Source: Cucumis sativus (Eukaryota; Streptophyta; Magnoliopsida; Cucurbitales; Cucurbitaceae). From it: DNA of 64,000 nt. The notes under the pieces were generated by a model. That model saw only the letters and a list, made by a program, of their open reading frames with translations, did no database searches and was not told the DNA's origin. A program made the translations under genes and the position numbers. Below are positions 37,332 through 49,968 of this stretch, in pieces (the stretch's first letter is position 1; each line of letters begins with the position of its first letter). The stretch spans positions 6,324,001-6,388,000 of the forward strand of contig NC_026655.2 in the NCBI RefSeq assembly GCF_000004075.3, given 5' to 3'.

Positions 37332-40300
37332 ACCTCTTATTGCTTGTGTTATTAATTCTTGCTTTGTTATAGATTGAGTTAAAACAACAAAACAAGATAT
37401 ATATGAAATGTTTTGTGTTTCTTAAAACTTCAAATATATAGGGTGAGAAATATATATAAACGAGAAAGAGTGAAAACATGTTTAAATATAGAATTGAATT
37501 TTAAAAAATGTAATATAAGGTAAGAAACAATAATACATTGATATATTTTAGTTTTTGAATGTGATGATCTTTGTTTTTTTATTATTCTAATTTTACCCTC
37601 ATTTATGTATATGTTTCAACAAGCATGCATTGATATATTTTAGCTTTTTTTTTTTAAATTTAAATATCAATACTATATATGGTATGGTTTGTATAAAAAA
37701 ATTGGGTAAGATTTGAGGTATTTTATATATAAAAAAAATGGGTAAGATTGAGGCCAATCTTCTCATCACAAAAAGACATAGACTTTTTTGGATTATCTAA
37801 TGCAAATGTGTAATATGCAAAAATCAAAATTTCCCCTAACTTCTCAATAATAAAATATGTGTGTTTTCCAACCCTATACTTTACTTTATATTAATAAATA
37901 ATGCATTAAAAATTAAATTCAAAGAAAAAAAAGCACGTTGATTATGGTATGATTTTAGAAAAAAAAAAAAAAACAGAATTAGATAACTATTTGGAGAGGG
38001 ATTTTTGGATAATCACTTAACAAAAATTACATATTATTATTGAATTTCTCTCTTGACAATTTAAAATGATTTTATATTTTTCTAAAATCAATCTTAGTCG
38101 ATGCAAAATATCAATTCACTTTAAAAATGTAATTTTGACTATTTTCATGTTATGTCGTAAAATAATATCCAATGCTCTTTCAAAAAAGGATTACAATAGG
38201 TTAGGATCTTTATAAAGTATACAAATTAAACCAAAATAATATTTTAACTTTTTTTATTAATCGTATAATTATTTAAAATAGAAATATAGAGGTTGTTTGG
38301 AATGCTAAAATTAAGTTATCGAATTAATTCGAAAACCTATATTAAATAAAAAGGAGAGTTGTTTAAATTAAAGTATTGGTAGATCCATCACATTTTGTAG
38401 GGGAGAAATTTATATAAAATATAGTTTTAGATATAATTTGGAATAACCAAATAGTTATTTAACAAACCTAAAATTTGCATATAAACATGAGAAAGTAATT
38501 ATTTATTAACTCAAAATAGTTAGAGAGTTCATATTTGACGTTAGTATATACAAATAGGAACGAGGAGGTTGAGGTACAAGACACTCTGTGATGCCCTACA
38601 ACCCAATGCATGGCTCCACTTCAATCACATCATTCTTCTATCATTTTTTTCTTTGTTAATAAATAATTCATCAATTCATTTGGACTATTACAAATAATAC
38701 ATATCCATAAAATAATTATTTTAATTCACAATACTAAACACAAATATTTATAAAACATATATTATTCTGAATTGATTTCCCTACCAAAAACGAAGTTGTG
38801 CTGCTCCAATTTATGTTTTGTGTGGTACACAGAGAAAAAGAAAGAAACAACTTGAAAATTATTCTACCAAACATAGAATAATATTAGGTGATTAGGTTGT
38901 ATCATATTAATTAAGTTAAACGTCGATGATTACAATATCAAATCTTAGACCCAAAAATAGTTTCTGTTCCACTTTTTTAGACAAGAAGAATTTTACCGTT
39001 TTGTTTATATTATATATCAAGAACCAAAGTTTACAAAACTACTCAGTTTTTTCCTCTCTTCATCTTCTTCTTCTTGGTTTTGATTCCCATTTTCTTCACT
39101 CTGTACAAATGGTGTCACTAAATCAGTGAAAGGTTGCTCAGAACGTCAGATGTGTGGAAAGGAGATTGAGGAGGGCAAGGAGGGAAGAGAGTGAGAAAGA
39201 AAGGAAATCAAGAGAAAGAGAAGGTTGTGATATAGTGAGGAGAGGAAGAGCAAATGTCAATTCAAGTGTATGAGGTCTCATTTTGATCATTTTACTCAAA
39301 TGCAACAGTTAATGAATTGTTAAGAAAAGGAAGGCCATTTTCACTTTCTCCCCGTCCATTTGCTTAACGCAAAATTTAATGTTTTATCTAATGGACGACT
39401 AAGTTTTAAGGATTTTGAATAAGCATGATATAGTTTGAAAGTTCAAAATTAATTGATCACTACCAGAGTTCTAAGAATCTATTAAAAATAAAAATGAAAG
39501 ATATTCAAGAGATCAGACACCTACTAAAATCAAAACTTAAACATTTAGGAAGTAAATTAATACATTTGACATATGCTATTTGGTTTAAATAATATTCGTT
39601 AATAAAGTTCGGTAACTAGCGGAATCAATGACTTTCATTGTTTTAAAGAGCCTATCTTAGGTCCAATTGTTGGTTTGAATTGCAACTCATTTTTATTGCT
39701 CAATTGAGTAGTCAATAAACGCTTTAAATATTCGAAAATGTATTCTAATCACACCATTAATGATTGTAACTTCCCAGCCATTGGAAGATGATCCTGGATC
39801 ATTGCAAGTTTCTGTTTGCATGACAACTTTCTTGACACCAAAAATTCAAAGAAAATCACAGCATATAGGAGTGGAGAATATAATTTTGTTGTAGAGAAAT
39901 TGGCTTTAAAAGTTTGAGTTTATACACTATACTGTGATATAGTATAACTGAGCGCCAAAAGGTATTGGTAATTGACAAATGACATTCATTCGAAATATCA
40001 AAATACCTCCTGGCTCCTGTATGCTAAATAAAACAATGGGCAAATGGAAAACTCCAGGCCAATTGTAAAAATTAAACTTTCACAATTTTACAAGTGTTAA
40101 AACTAATTACAGAAATTATAACAATTTGTATAAATTTGAAGGTGCATAAGGTCTAATTTCTAACCATTGAAAGCTAATAGTTAGAAATCAACAAACTTTT
40201 TTGAATACAACTACATAGTGGGAGATTCGACTGAGCCAACACTTTGATATTATCGTTGCTGATTATCATACAATACTGGAAGTGTTCTTTGTGCAGAGAA

Positions 40301-41032
40301 CAAAGACAGTTAATAGCAGAGATTCAATGAACTAAACATTAGGGAAGAAAATTTATATAAAAACTTTGATGAGGATTCATAGTAGCAGCATCAAACATTT
40401 TGATAACAAAGCAGAGAAGAGAGAGTTGGGATGTTAATCCATGAAAATGTTTGAACACAAATTTACCACACTATCTACTTGGCTAGTCCAAAATACTCAA
40501 TAAGAATATAAAGAAAAATCCTCATGCCTAGTGGGTATGGTATGGCTAATCAAAATTCAAAAGGGTACTACTAAGTGGAAAATGATGCACATTCTCTTCT
40601 AAACAATCTAAATGGAACCACATTCTAATATACCATTGGAGTAGAAAAGAAGCACAAAACAGAAGAAAATAAACTATAAAAAAGAAGAACTGATGACCCT
40701 ACTAACTCTCCAATGAGTAATGCAATGTTGCAATCATCAATCCCATTTGAGACAGAATCATGTGAAACAATGAATAATGAACATATAAAAACAATATCAG
40801 AACTTTCCCATCAACATATAAATAATCCATGGCACAATACAGTATAATCCCACCACCAATTCAAAGACAAGGACTTGACTGATCCTTAGAAATTATTAAG
40901 GATCAATTGCAAGTGGTAGTAGGTATAAAAATGAGAACAAAGCTTCCACAAATTCACTTGAGAAAAGGATTAAATACTATCTTTTTACAACAACATTAGA
41001 TAACAAATTGTGTGTTTTCTCTTTTCTCTACC

Positions 41033-41995
41033 TCATGCATCTAAACTATCCATCTGAATACTACTTTTGAGAGGTACATACTCACCAAGATATCCACCCA
41101 AATGATCATGTAAGGCCAGCTTATCAATTCCTTGATGATGGAAGCTCTTGCAGACATAATAAAACACACTCTGAACAAGCAATCCCACCAAATTCACAAT
41201 CACCAAAACGCCAACCAAGAAGCCACCAACAACAATCCTCACAAAAACCCCATATCCATCCCCACCGTGCACGACGACAGCTCCAAATATGACACTAATT
41301 GTAGCACAAATGGCTAAATAAGCAAATACAAGTACACCCGCAAATCGGGTTTTACCTTTAAGCAATTCGTAGCTCTTTCTCATGGCCGAAAATCCATAAA
41401 TCGGCTCAAGCACCGACACAACGCTAGCCAAATGCCATAAGGCGGTGATGTAAACATGAACAACTAGAAACAGGATGAAGATGACAATAACAGAGAAGAA
41501 GAACAAGAAGTAATTCTGGGTATCGATGGCAAGAACAAGGAGTACCAAGAAGGCAAGAAAGATGAAGTTATAGATAATCATGAGAAGAGAAACCCAGAGG
41601 AAAGTGACGAAGAGGCGTTTGAAGACTTTGGGAATGGCGGAGAGAGTGGAGGAATAAGAGACGGGTTTGGAAGTGTAGAGGGAGGCAACGGTGAAAACGA
41701 CGGCGGCGGTGGAGAGAAGGGAGAAAGCGAAGAGGAAGATGAGGTAACAGAATTGAAAAGAGAGGAGCTTGGTCCATCTGTGGCGGGTTTGAATGGGATC
41801 GGCAAAGGGGTTTTGGAGCTGGACGAGAAGGGGGTGGGTGAAGAGGGAGTGGGCTAAAATGGCGAAAGAAAGGGGAAAGATGAGGGTAAGAGTGATGAGA
41901 TAGAAGGTTTTGGGGGAGCGTTTAGGGATGAGGATGGATTCTCTGAGAATGTGGGGAATGGTTAAGAATTGAAGCTCTTCTGGGGCAAGATCCAT
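41033..41995 (-). CDS. Plant polytopic membrane protein of unknown function
   Basis: Single-exon gene of 320 residues. The conserved-looking N-terminus (MDLAPEELQFLTIPHILRES) is followed by about six hydrophobic segments: roughly residues 30-50, 78-105, 130-160 (dense Leu/Ile/Val), 163-190, 218-245 and 250-280, then a hydrophilic tail. It resembles the Arabidopsis family of uncharacterised integral membrane proteins that includes At5g44860 and At4g19950 (from memory; occasionally labelled as poly(A)-binding-protein-binding). No catalytic motif is visible. A (GA)n tract lies in the probable 5' leader at about 42080-42104. Its base composition in the N-terminal third is more GC-rich than the surroundings. 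Role unknown. Confidence 0.9.
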   Translation of the reverse strand: MDLAPEELQFLTIPHILRESILIPKRSPKTFYLITLTLIFPLSFAILAHSLFTHPLLVQLQNPFADPIQTRHRWTKLLSFQFCYLIFLFAFSLLSTAAVVFTVASLYTSKPVSYSSTLSAIPKVFKRLFVTFLWVSLLMIIYNFIFLAFLVLLVLAIDTQNYFLFFFSVIVIFILFLVVHVYITALWHLASVVSVLEPIYGFSAMRKSYELLKGKTRFAGVLVFAYLAICATISVIFGAVVVHGGDGYGVFVRIVVGGFLVGVLVIVNLVGLLVQSVFYYVCKSFHHQGIDKLALHDHLGGYLGEYVPLKSSIQMDSLDA

Positions 41996-42189
41996 AGGAT
42001 TGTTGGAATGGGGGAATTGAGGTTTTTCGAGGGAGAGGGGATCTGAATAGAAAGGAGAAGGGGATAGGATGAGATCGGAGATGGAAGAGAGAGAGAGAGA
42101 GAGAGGTTAGAAATTGGAAACAGAGAGGGGAAAGGGGGAAGACGAAGGAGGTAGAGTCAACAGTGCCAAAAGTGACGATGCTCACCGCC

Positions 42190-43970
42190 ATCACCATTTT
42201 TTTCTTTTTAACTTTTTATTATCATTTTCAACTAAATACCATTTTGGTTTATCTTCCATTTTAATAATAACCATTCATAATTTTAATTTTTAACCCTCGA
42301 TTTTAACTTTAGTTTTACGTTTTTCCCAAGGAATTTTTATAAATAGAAAAAATGCCAAATTCATTTACACTTATAGCAAATAAACAAATAGAAAAAAAAA
42401 ACAACCAAAAATTCCATCCAATAAAAGAAAAATATAGAAAAATACAGTTTATAATATATTTTTTTCTTTCTATTGCATTAATTATACGTTTATCATATTG
42501 ATGGAGCTTTATAGATTAGTAAAAAAGAAATGATGATTGGATTGATTTTCTTTTAACATAAATCAAGAAGATGTTAGACATATCGATATAACTTAAATAA
42601 TCCAACAATTTTAATTAAGATTTCTAGATTATTTTAAGAATTAATAAAATATGTATAAATTAAATAAATTAATAAAAAAATGATTTGAAATATGAGAACC
42701 AAATCATACAAATAAAATAACAACTTCAAAAGAGAGAAAATAAATTACAAAACTTATCTAACTCAAAATGGAAACTTATCTAATTGAAAAAGGAAGCTAG
42801 TGAAGAAAAAGTTTTTTCTTATTAAAAAAATGGTTTTAAATATTAAAAAGTAATAAAATGTTTTTTTAAAAATAATTAAATAGTTTTTTTATATGTATTA
42901 TACAAAGACGATAAGATTGAGGGGTTAAGCCTAATACTATATCTGCGAGTGGATAGATATTGAGAAACTTCTATCAATATCTATTAATGATAGACTTGTA
43001 TTGGTTTCTATCAGTAATAATATTGATATATTTCTATCACTTTCTATTAGTGTGCATTAAACTCCTATCTATTCATATCATTATTAACATCTATCAACCT
43101 TTATCAATAACGAACTATATTAGTTTTAATTACTAATAAACGTTGATAGACGTCGATAAATTAACTTTTCATTTGCGTCTAACTATGATAGACATTGAAA
43201 ACAATATAATGATCACAACTAACTAACATCAACAAAATTTTCAATAAACAATGTGATCTATTCAATGTTATCTAAAAGTAACTAATAAAAAGATCAAATT
43301 CATTAACAAATATTAGAACTATCTAAAAGAAAAAAAAAAAACTTTCAACAACTAGTCCAACAATATCAATTTTTGATAGATAGTGATAACAATGTCTATC
43401 ACAATTATTTATAAAAAGCAACAAAAATTTCAAATCCAATTAACAATAACGTCTAGTGTATAGTCGATGACAACAAAATTATAAACAAAATCATTATTTA
43501 TGGTTGATCGACCATTGATAGAAAACTATTAATGTCAACCACATATAGATAATGATAAACATTAGATAATGATAGTGTTTTATCACTTGATCTATCAAAT
43601 GGTTCTTCCATTGCTTATTGTTATCATTCTAATTACCATTTTAATTTGCAACCAACAATGAAACTACTAGTCATTCTATCACTTATAATTGAAGAGTATA
43701 ATTTTGTGTCACTCATATATTATAAGAATCAAGGACCAAAATGATCATAAAAGAACATAAAAGAAATCACACCAGAAAAGAAAAAGGAGATATATTTTCA
43801 AGTCGTGGCTGTGGCTGTTTTGTTTTTCTTTTCTTTTCCTTTCTTCTCTAAAGAAAAAAATCAATTTCGTTTGGCAAATTGATAAAAAAAAAAGGTTTAT
43901 CTAAGAAAGGTTAGAATTATATTCAATCAATACTTGAATAATAGTAATAATGAGTAGCGTTGTTAATTTA
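42190..43970. other. AT-rich intergenic DNA with TCTATC/GATAGA-type repeats
   Basis: No gene supported. From about 42940 to 43600 the motifs TCTATCA, GATAGA and TGATAGAC occur again and again on both strands, spaced irregularly, giving many short inverted repeats. The rest is AT-rich single-copy-looking sequence including the 3' flank of the first ankyrin gene. Confidence 0.6.
42940..43600. repeat. Cluster of degenerate TCTATCA/TGATAGA motifs
   Basis: Numerous copies of TCTATCA(A/C) and its complement within about 650 bp, for example near 42994, 43009, 43031, 43091, 43141, 43186 and 43376. It looks like several decayed foldback or MITE copies rather than a clean tandem array. Confidence 0.55.
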
Positions 43971-43976
43971 AGGTGT

Positions 43977-46900
43977 TCATAATGAGAACAATCTGCCTCG
44001 GGACTTGAAAAGAAATCTAGACAAGTAAGTGTTGTGAAATGTATCGACCCAAAGTTTAAATTGAAGTCGACAAAAGCAACAAACAGGAAGAATTGTCATT
44101 ACAGCAACAGTGAGTGGAACCCATAATTTGGCATTTTGGTAGAGCAAAAAGAAGGTTGCAGTGAAGGTCACAACCATGCACACTATAGACACAAATAAGG
44201 ATGTGAGTCCGATGAGTAACCGAGAGGGCAACGAGTGCAAGAAATCGTCTTCTGCGTAACGTGAAGTTAAGATTGACATGAACATAAGAATAGAGGTTGA
44301 AGATGAAACCAAAGCAGCTGCATCTGATATAACAAACACAGTGAACCAAGGCTTGTGTTGAAAAATAGGATTGCCTGTATTATCGTCACATCCGCCAGGT
44401 ACGGTGAAGGCTGCCGCGAAAACGACTGTGGTGATTAGAGCTGCAACGATCATGCAGGAGTTTGCTGTGTTTTTCATCCATTCCTCACCAGCTTTGCGAA
44501 GATCTTTGTGATTTTCGGTGAATAATTCACGTGGTGTCAACTTGGATAATTGTGGATTTGGATCATTAGATTTGCCCATGAGTTGGGATGGCAAGACTAT
44601 CTTCTCCACTTCCTTGATTGATAATATATATATCATGTAGTAATGTTAAGAAATGAATGAAAAAAAAAAAGCTTGGATTACAAATATGGTTTGATAAAAC
44701 TTCATAAATGTAATAGTTCTTACCATCTCTATCTGTTTTGCTATATATGTTTAACCACACAAGTTGAGTTATGATGGTAAGAAGTACTATAGTATTGGAG
44801 ACTAAATTGTACTAATAAAACCTAACTTTATCAAATGTGAAATTTAACAAGAGAAAAAGAAAAGTTGACGAAAACAAGTACGTTACCTTGAACCAAAGCA
44901 ATTCACGTTGCATTTGAAAGGCAGCTCCAGTGACCCTATTGAGATTGTTTGGTGTAGCAAGGTTTGCAACGGTGTGTAACATGCTGTAGTTTCTATTAGT
45001 TAATCTATGTTTCATTGCAAATTCATTAAGCCCACCAATTTCATCTATGAGATTGAACACATTTTCAAGTCGATTTTCAATAGCCACATCAAATATGGTC
45101 TTACCTTCATCATCTTCTTCCCACACTATATCAGGGTACAAGTTAATGAGTATAATCAAGAACTCCACATTTTCCGCTCTCGTAGCAACATGTAGTAACC
45201 TTGTGGGATGTTTAATGAATTCCAACATTTCCTTTTCTTCAAACTCCTCAACAATATATTCCCATAGATATTTAACTACTTCACGAGCAAATATATTCAT
45301 CATATTTTTATCGTAAGATTTTCCATTAAAACCTGCACTCGAGATGATCAAAAGAGACCAAAAGTTGGTTCAGTAATTAAAATAATGTATATGTTGTTAG
45401 GGAAAACAAACTCTCCAATAACATATAATTAAAAATTACTAACCAAACATTATGCACTTTCTCCAAATGCTCAATTGCTTTGTGGCGCTACCGATTGCTA
45501 ATGGCTTTCTAGCCATTACATGCAATGCACTCTCATTGTTATTCTTTGGGCATTTCATAGTTGCTAAATTTGGATTCATTACTATAATTTGCAAACTAAT
45601 ATCTGCAATATGATAAAAAAAATGGGGGAAAAAGTTTTACAAACTATAAATCATATGTATGTTCATAAAATTATCTTCTTTTTTATTTTGAAATTCGACA
45701 AAGTGTGCCTATTAGGATGTTTGGATGACCTAAATGTACCAAATTTGACTAAACTTTTATACGACTAAAGTCTGTAGTATACTTAAAACGGAAATACTAA
45801 CTTTCTATATATCTATGTATGCAGTCAATTTTAAAATTTTCCAAGGTACAAAAGCTACTAGATGATGTTTTTAGGGTAAATTGGGTAATTTTGTTATATC
45901 AATCTCAAATTTATCATTCCATATTAATTTACCTTCTCACACCATTTATTGGTTCAGTTTTTCTTATAACTCCCCATTATAAAAAGATAGTTTTGAAATG
46001 ATAATATATTTTTGTTTACATAACTAAATTTCACAAATCTAGTATTCATTTACAAAATATTTAATCATCAATTAAAATTTACCAAACATTATGCTACTTT
46101 TATTCATAGTGGATTTTTCTAAGAACACAATAATTAATCCAACCATTATTTTAAAAGCTAGACAAAGCCAAACTAATACTAAATGTTAGGCACACTAATT
46201 TGAAACAAATGTAAAACATCAACCACGAAAAGTGTAGTTTTTTTCTTTTAGGAAAGAAAACATTAAGAACCAAATAGTTAGTTGTTGAGTTTGATGATAG
46301 CTTACCAAAAAAGTCGCTATGTATGGAGGCAATAAGAAGCTCAATCTGATCTTCAGGAGTGAGTTGGTAGATATCAGTAACACCGAAGAGATAAGTAGCC
46401 ATTAATTTCCGTTTATAAGATACAGCCATGAAAAGTGGAGTTAAATTGCTGAACCCACGAACGAGCGGAAGATCTTCATTTTTGTTAACTATTAATTGCG
46501 CAATTCTTACGATTCCAGATGTAGCAGCAAAACAAAGGGCTGTATTTCCATATTTGTTTATCATAGTCATATCAGTGGGGCTCATTCTGTGAACCAGCTC
46601 CTTCACAAAGCCTGTTTGCTTGGCTCCAGCAGCTACATGAAGAACAGTTTCTTGGTTTTTTGTAATTGCACAACGAGCATAATGTGGGTACCTCTCAATT
46701 AGTGATTCCACCCTTCTCCATTCACCCTTCAGTGCAGATCGATACAGAAACGTTTTCTCCCGAGCTGTGTTACATGCAAACAAAGTCTCCATATCAGTGT
46801 AGAGTTTTTCGGCAACATATATTAGAAGTGCAGTTTTGTACCACATTTTGGTTAAATTGAAGAATGGGAATGAGGTCTAAATTTACAAAGGAGCTTATTG

Positions 46901-48640
46901 CCTCTAGTAAATTTCAAGTCGTCCTAATAATTAGATGATGGAATCGATACTATGCCAATCTAAAATAATGTAGACAATATATATTACCCAACAATGTCAG
47001 ATCAAATTCAAGTCAATTATTTGTAACTCACTAGCTTAAAAGAATAGATAAATCAACCTAAGTGTCATTCTTGATTTATACTGGTTTACCCCGTGTCTCG
47101 GCTACATCTAGCTCTTTCCTACCGATGCATGTTCCACTAAAATAGTTAGGGAGAATGGTACAATAGTTTACCATGCTCAAGAATGATTTCTCTCAAGAAA
47201 ATTGCTCACGAACGAATGGATTGGAAGAAAATCTTTGATGAACACCACAGAGAAAAAAAAAAAAAACTCCACCACCATTTTTTTTTTCTTTACCGGCTTA
47301 GCTTAGGAAGCTCTCGGTACACACACAAAATATTCTTACAAATTGATAATGCTCACAGTGTTTAATTTTTTAGAGAGAAATCTACCACCCAAGTTAACCA
47401 ATGAACTTAATTTCTTTCTAATTAATCACCCATCTTCATGCAAACCAATGAAAATGAAAAACTTTACTTAATCTCAAAAGCTTGTTTAAGGGTTAAGTTC
47501 AAAGAAAATGGGCCTTTGAATTTAACCTCCATATTCTGTTAACACCAAGATTAAACACTTCAAACACGTTAGTGGGCCAACTCTAATTATTAAATCTTTT
47601 AGTATTCTCAAAAGATTTATTTATTGATAATATTCAGTAATAGATTTTTATGGATGATAGACACTAATATTTATAGATTCTAAATTATAAAAGAGCAACT
47701 ACCGAAAATAAAATAGATGTAGAGATAAGATTGAGAGGAAAAAGTTTGAAGGGATAAATATATAAATTGTTAAAATTTGAGAATTCAATAACTTAAAAGA
47801 AAAAAAAATGGAAAATCGTCCTCCGCCCGTCGCCGACTTGCTCTTCTTCTTCCTCTGTCCTCTCATCCCTTTTTCTTCCTTCTTTCCTCTTTCATCCACA
47901 TTTACTACTTAAAAAATTAAAAAGAACCCAGAACTGGAACCTCTCAGATCCGGGAGTTTGTTCCTTAGTCGATTTTCAACACTAAGCCAGCTGAGTTATT
48001 TTAGGGAGTGTTCTATTTTTTTTTTAATTAAAAAGAGAAAAGGCTGAAATCAGTAAAGTTTGAGAAACTTGTACAATTTTTTTTTTTTTAAATATCAAAA
48101 TTAGTAGGTATGAAAAATCAATCCGAGTTAAAGTTGCAATAGGTAGTTTCGATTTCAATGAAAACCAAAAGGAAATTTTTAGAATTACGTACGTGATGGA
48201 GCATCGCTATTCTTGGCATTGGAACTATTCCGTAGTTGTTGATTTTCCAAAACTGCTGCAATGTCTATTGTTTGGCAGTCCGATCCCCTGCTACCGAGCC
48301 CACCACCGGCATCCACTTCCAATTGGCCGTCGTCAGCCGTAGACGGGGGAGGAATAATTGAAGAAATGGTATCCTCCGACAAGTGGGCATGAAAAGAATT
48401 AGAAGCATATTGCTCCTCTTGAATTTCACGTGAGGGAGATTGGTGAGATGATCGGGGGATGAAATTGGTGTTATTAGGAATATTAATATTAATGGGATGA
48501 TTAAAAGTGGATGACGAAGAAGATGGAAGTTTTGTGTGGTGGTGGGCTTTTCTGATACAGTACTTCAAGTTCACCCTCTTCTTTCTTATTCTCACATTAT
48601 TACTTTTAATACCATTCTTCTTCTTGAAGCTGGAAGCCAT
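43977..48640 (-). CDS. Ankyrin-repeat/PGG-domain membrane protein, gene A
   Basis: ACD6/ITN1-like protein: cytosolic ankyrin repeats followed by the plant PGG membrane domain; family members act in defence, salicylate-linked cell death or salt stress. Five exons with consistent phases: 48640-48193, 46764-46306, 45602-45444, 45332-44887, 44612-43977; 715 aa. Exon 2 holds ankyrin repeats (ETVLHVAAGAKQTGFVKELV, GNTALCFAATSGIVRIAQLI); exon 4 a second ankyrin block (RLLHVATRAENVEFLIILI); exon 5 the PGG domain (EWMKNTANSCMIVAALITTVVFAAAF, then TVPGG) and about four transmembrane segments. Exon 1 is distinctive: Lys/Arg-rich start (MASSFKKKNG), then Ser, His, Pro and Asn-rich. Its phase 1 donor joins exon 2 in frame, but exon 1 is assigned by phase and position only. 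Alternative: translation could begin at 46846, reading through the exon 2 acceptor. Confidence 0.85.
47945..48010 (-). mobile_element. Probable decayed tRNA-derived SINE head
   Basis: On the minus strand, AACTCAGCTGGCTTAGTG resembles a pol III A box and GGAACAAACTCCCGGATC, about 30 bases on, resembles a B box (GGTTCGAACTCCCGG with two changes). It sits in intron 1 of ankyrin gene A. It differs from the other SINE family here. No tail or duplications are clear. Confidence 0.4.
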
Positions 48641-49539
48641 TTTCTCACTGCCAAATTAGTGGTCTTAGAGAGATCAGACGATTGGGATTTGAAACCTCTC
48701 ACACTACACCCATTTCCATAGCTCAAAGGGTATATTTTCAGGTTATGCGAAAAGTCTCTTTCAATTTCAGTGGACTACTTGACCTCTTGCGACATTTGAG
48801 ATAAAAAGGTAAAGTTGTGAAAGAGTTAATAGCTAATGTTTTCTTAGTCGTGAAGCTCACAAACTCTCAACTCCACATTTCTCTCTACTTCTACTCTTTC
48901 AACTAGGTCCTTGATCAAAACATGATCATTAACTAATTGTTAATCATATCATATATATATATGGTGAAGGCTAAAAAAATTACTAGTAAGCATAAAACTA
49001 AAATCTCTGAATAATAAGTTTGAAAGCAACTACCATTTATTTGGAAACTAAAAGAAAATATAGTCTGAATTGGGAAATTTGGGGGCTAAAATAGTAAATT
49101 TATATGTACACTTGGAAGTGTTATTACATTGGAGTGTGGAGAGGAAAAGTATAAAAGAACGAATGATTGGTATAAATTCTATTTGCATCAAAAGTAGGTA
49201 AGCAAAATTTCATATTAATAAAGTAAATGGCAGACAGAACCCAAAGAAAAACAGTACCATGATCTGGGCTCGGTCTGTTCATATATTATATTGTTTTATA
49301 TAAACTTCAAGTCAGTTCTAAATATTTATATATATATGTGTGTGTATGTATATATGTATGTATATATGTCAAATAATGAATATTAATGGTGCTGTCTATA
49401 GACCACAGAACTATAAATTTTTTCTTAAAAAAAAAAAATACTTGGAGTTTTATTTTTCCAATAATGTAAGTTCCAATCATCCAAGATCGTTAAATAATAG
49501 GGAAATTGCATCAAATGATCCAAACATTTAGAAAAAAAC

Positions 49540-49760
49540 ATCTTATGACACTAATTTTTTGCATATTGCGAATATGATATAATTAGTAATATCATACAAC
49601 TATCATACGGTAATCATAAGTTATCAGAGGGCTATTAGACGGTAATCATAGAGTTATCAAATAATCATCACTTTTAAATTTGCTGCTTTTGCAAATTTAG
49701 AAAATATTATGATATAAGTTCTATTATCATAATTTTTTTTGCTATTTTTGTAAAAGTCCC
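49540..49760. repeat. Dispersed AT-rich repeat, copy 2
   Basis: Partner of the copy at 33610-33765, sharing the ordered blocks described there. It carries additional repeated (G)GTAATCATA(G)AGTTATCA units between 49610 and 49660. Confidence 0.65.
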
Positions 49761-49854
49761 TAAAAAATATAATTATTTATAAAGAAAGAAGTTTCTATGT
49801 TAAATACCATGATACTATTTAAAAGAGACATTTTTAAAAGTAGCAAAATAAATT

Positions 49855-49968
49855 AAAATATTTACAAGTTGTAGCAAAATTTTGAATTAAATCAATGATA
49901 GTCTTTTATCACTAAAGTATATCAATGATTATCAGTGATAAAATTTGCTATAAGTTGTAAATATTTTT
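49855..49968. repeat. Foldback (inverted-repeat) element
   Basis: The arm 49855-49883 (AAAATATTTACAAGTTGTAG...) and the arm 49940-49968 are near-complementary over about 29 bases, enclosing about 56 bases containing further GATA/TATC symmetry (ATCAATGATAGTC and TATCAGTGATA). It could fold as one long hairpin. Probably a small MITE. Confidence 0.7.

Larger units (their letters stand above)
28901..41032. other. 12-kb gene-poor AT-rich region
   Basis: I find no frame with recognisable protein content on either strand; the longest (36714-37055 minus, 113 codons) is low-complexity hydrophobic. The stretch is very AT-rich from 29000 to 38600, then milder. It contains a SINE (near 32.4 kb), one copy of a dispersed repeat (33.6-33.8 kb), microsatellites (AT at 29243-29266, AC at 37143-37160, CT at 37310-37331) and pyrimidine/purine-rich DNA at 39050-39260. 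Roughly 40400-41032 is probably the 3' flank and UTR of the membrane-protein gene. Confidence 0.65.

Noticed and set aside
40006..40025. Sequence resembling mature miR160 (CTGGCTCC..TGTATGC)
   Set aside because: It has a missing base and mismatches against my memory of miR160, and I see no complementary arm within about 200 bases to form a precursor hairpin.
46765..46846. ATG at 46846 as the true start of ankyrin gene A
   Set aside because: Genes B and C have an acceptor at the homologous point, and gene A has the matching TAACACAG acceptor; the upstream codons do not match the paralogues.
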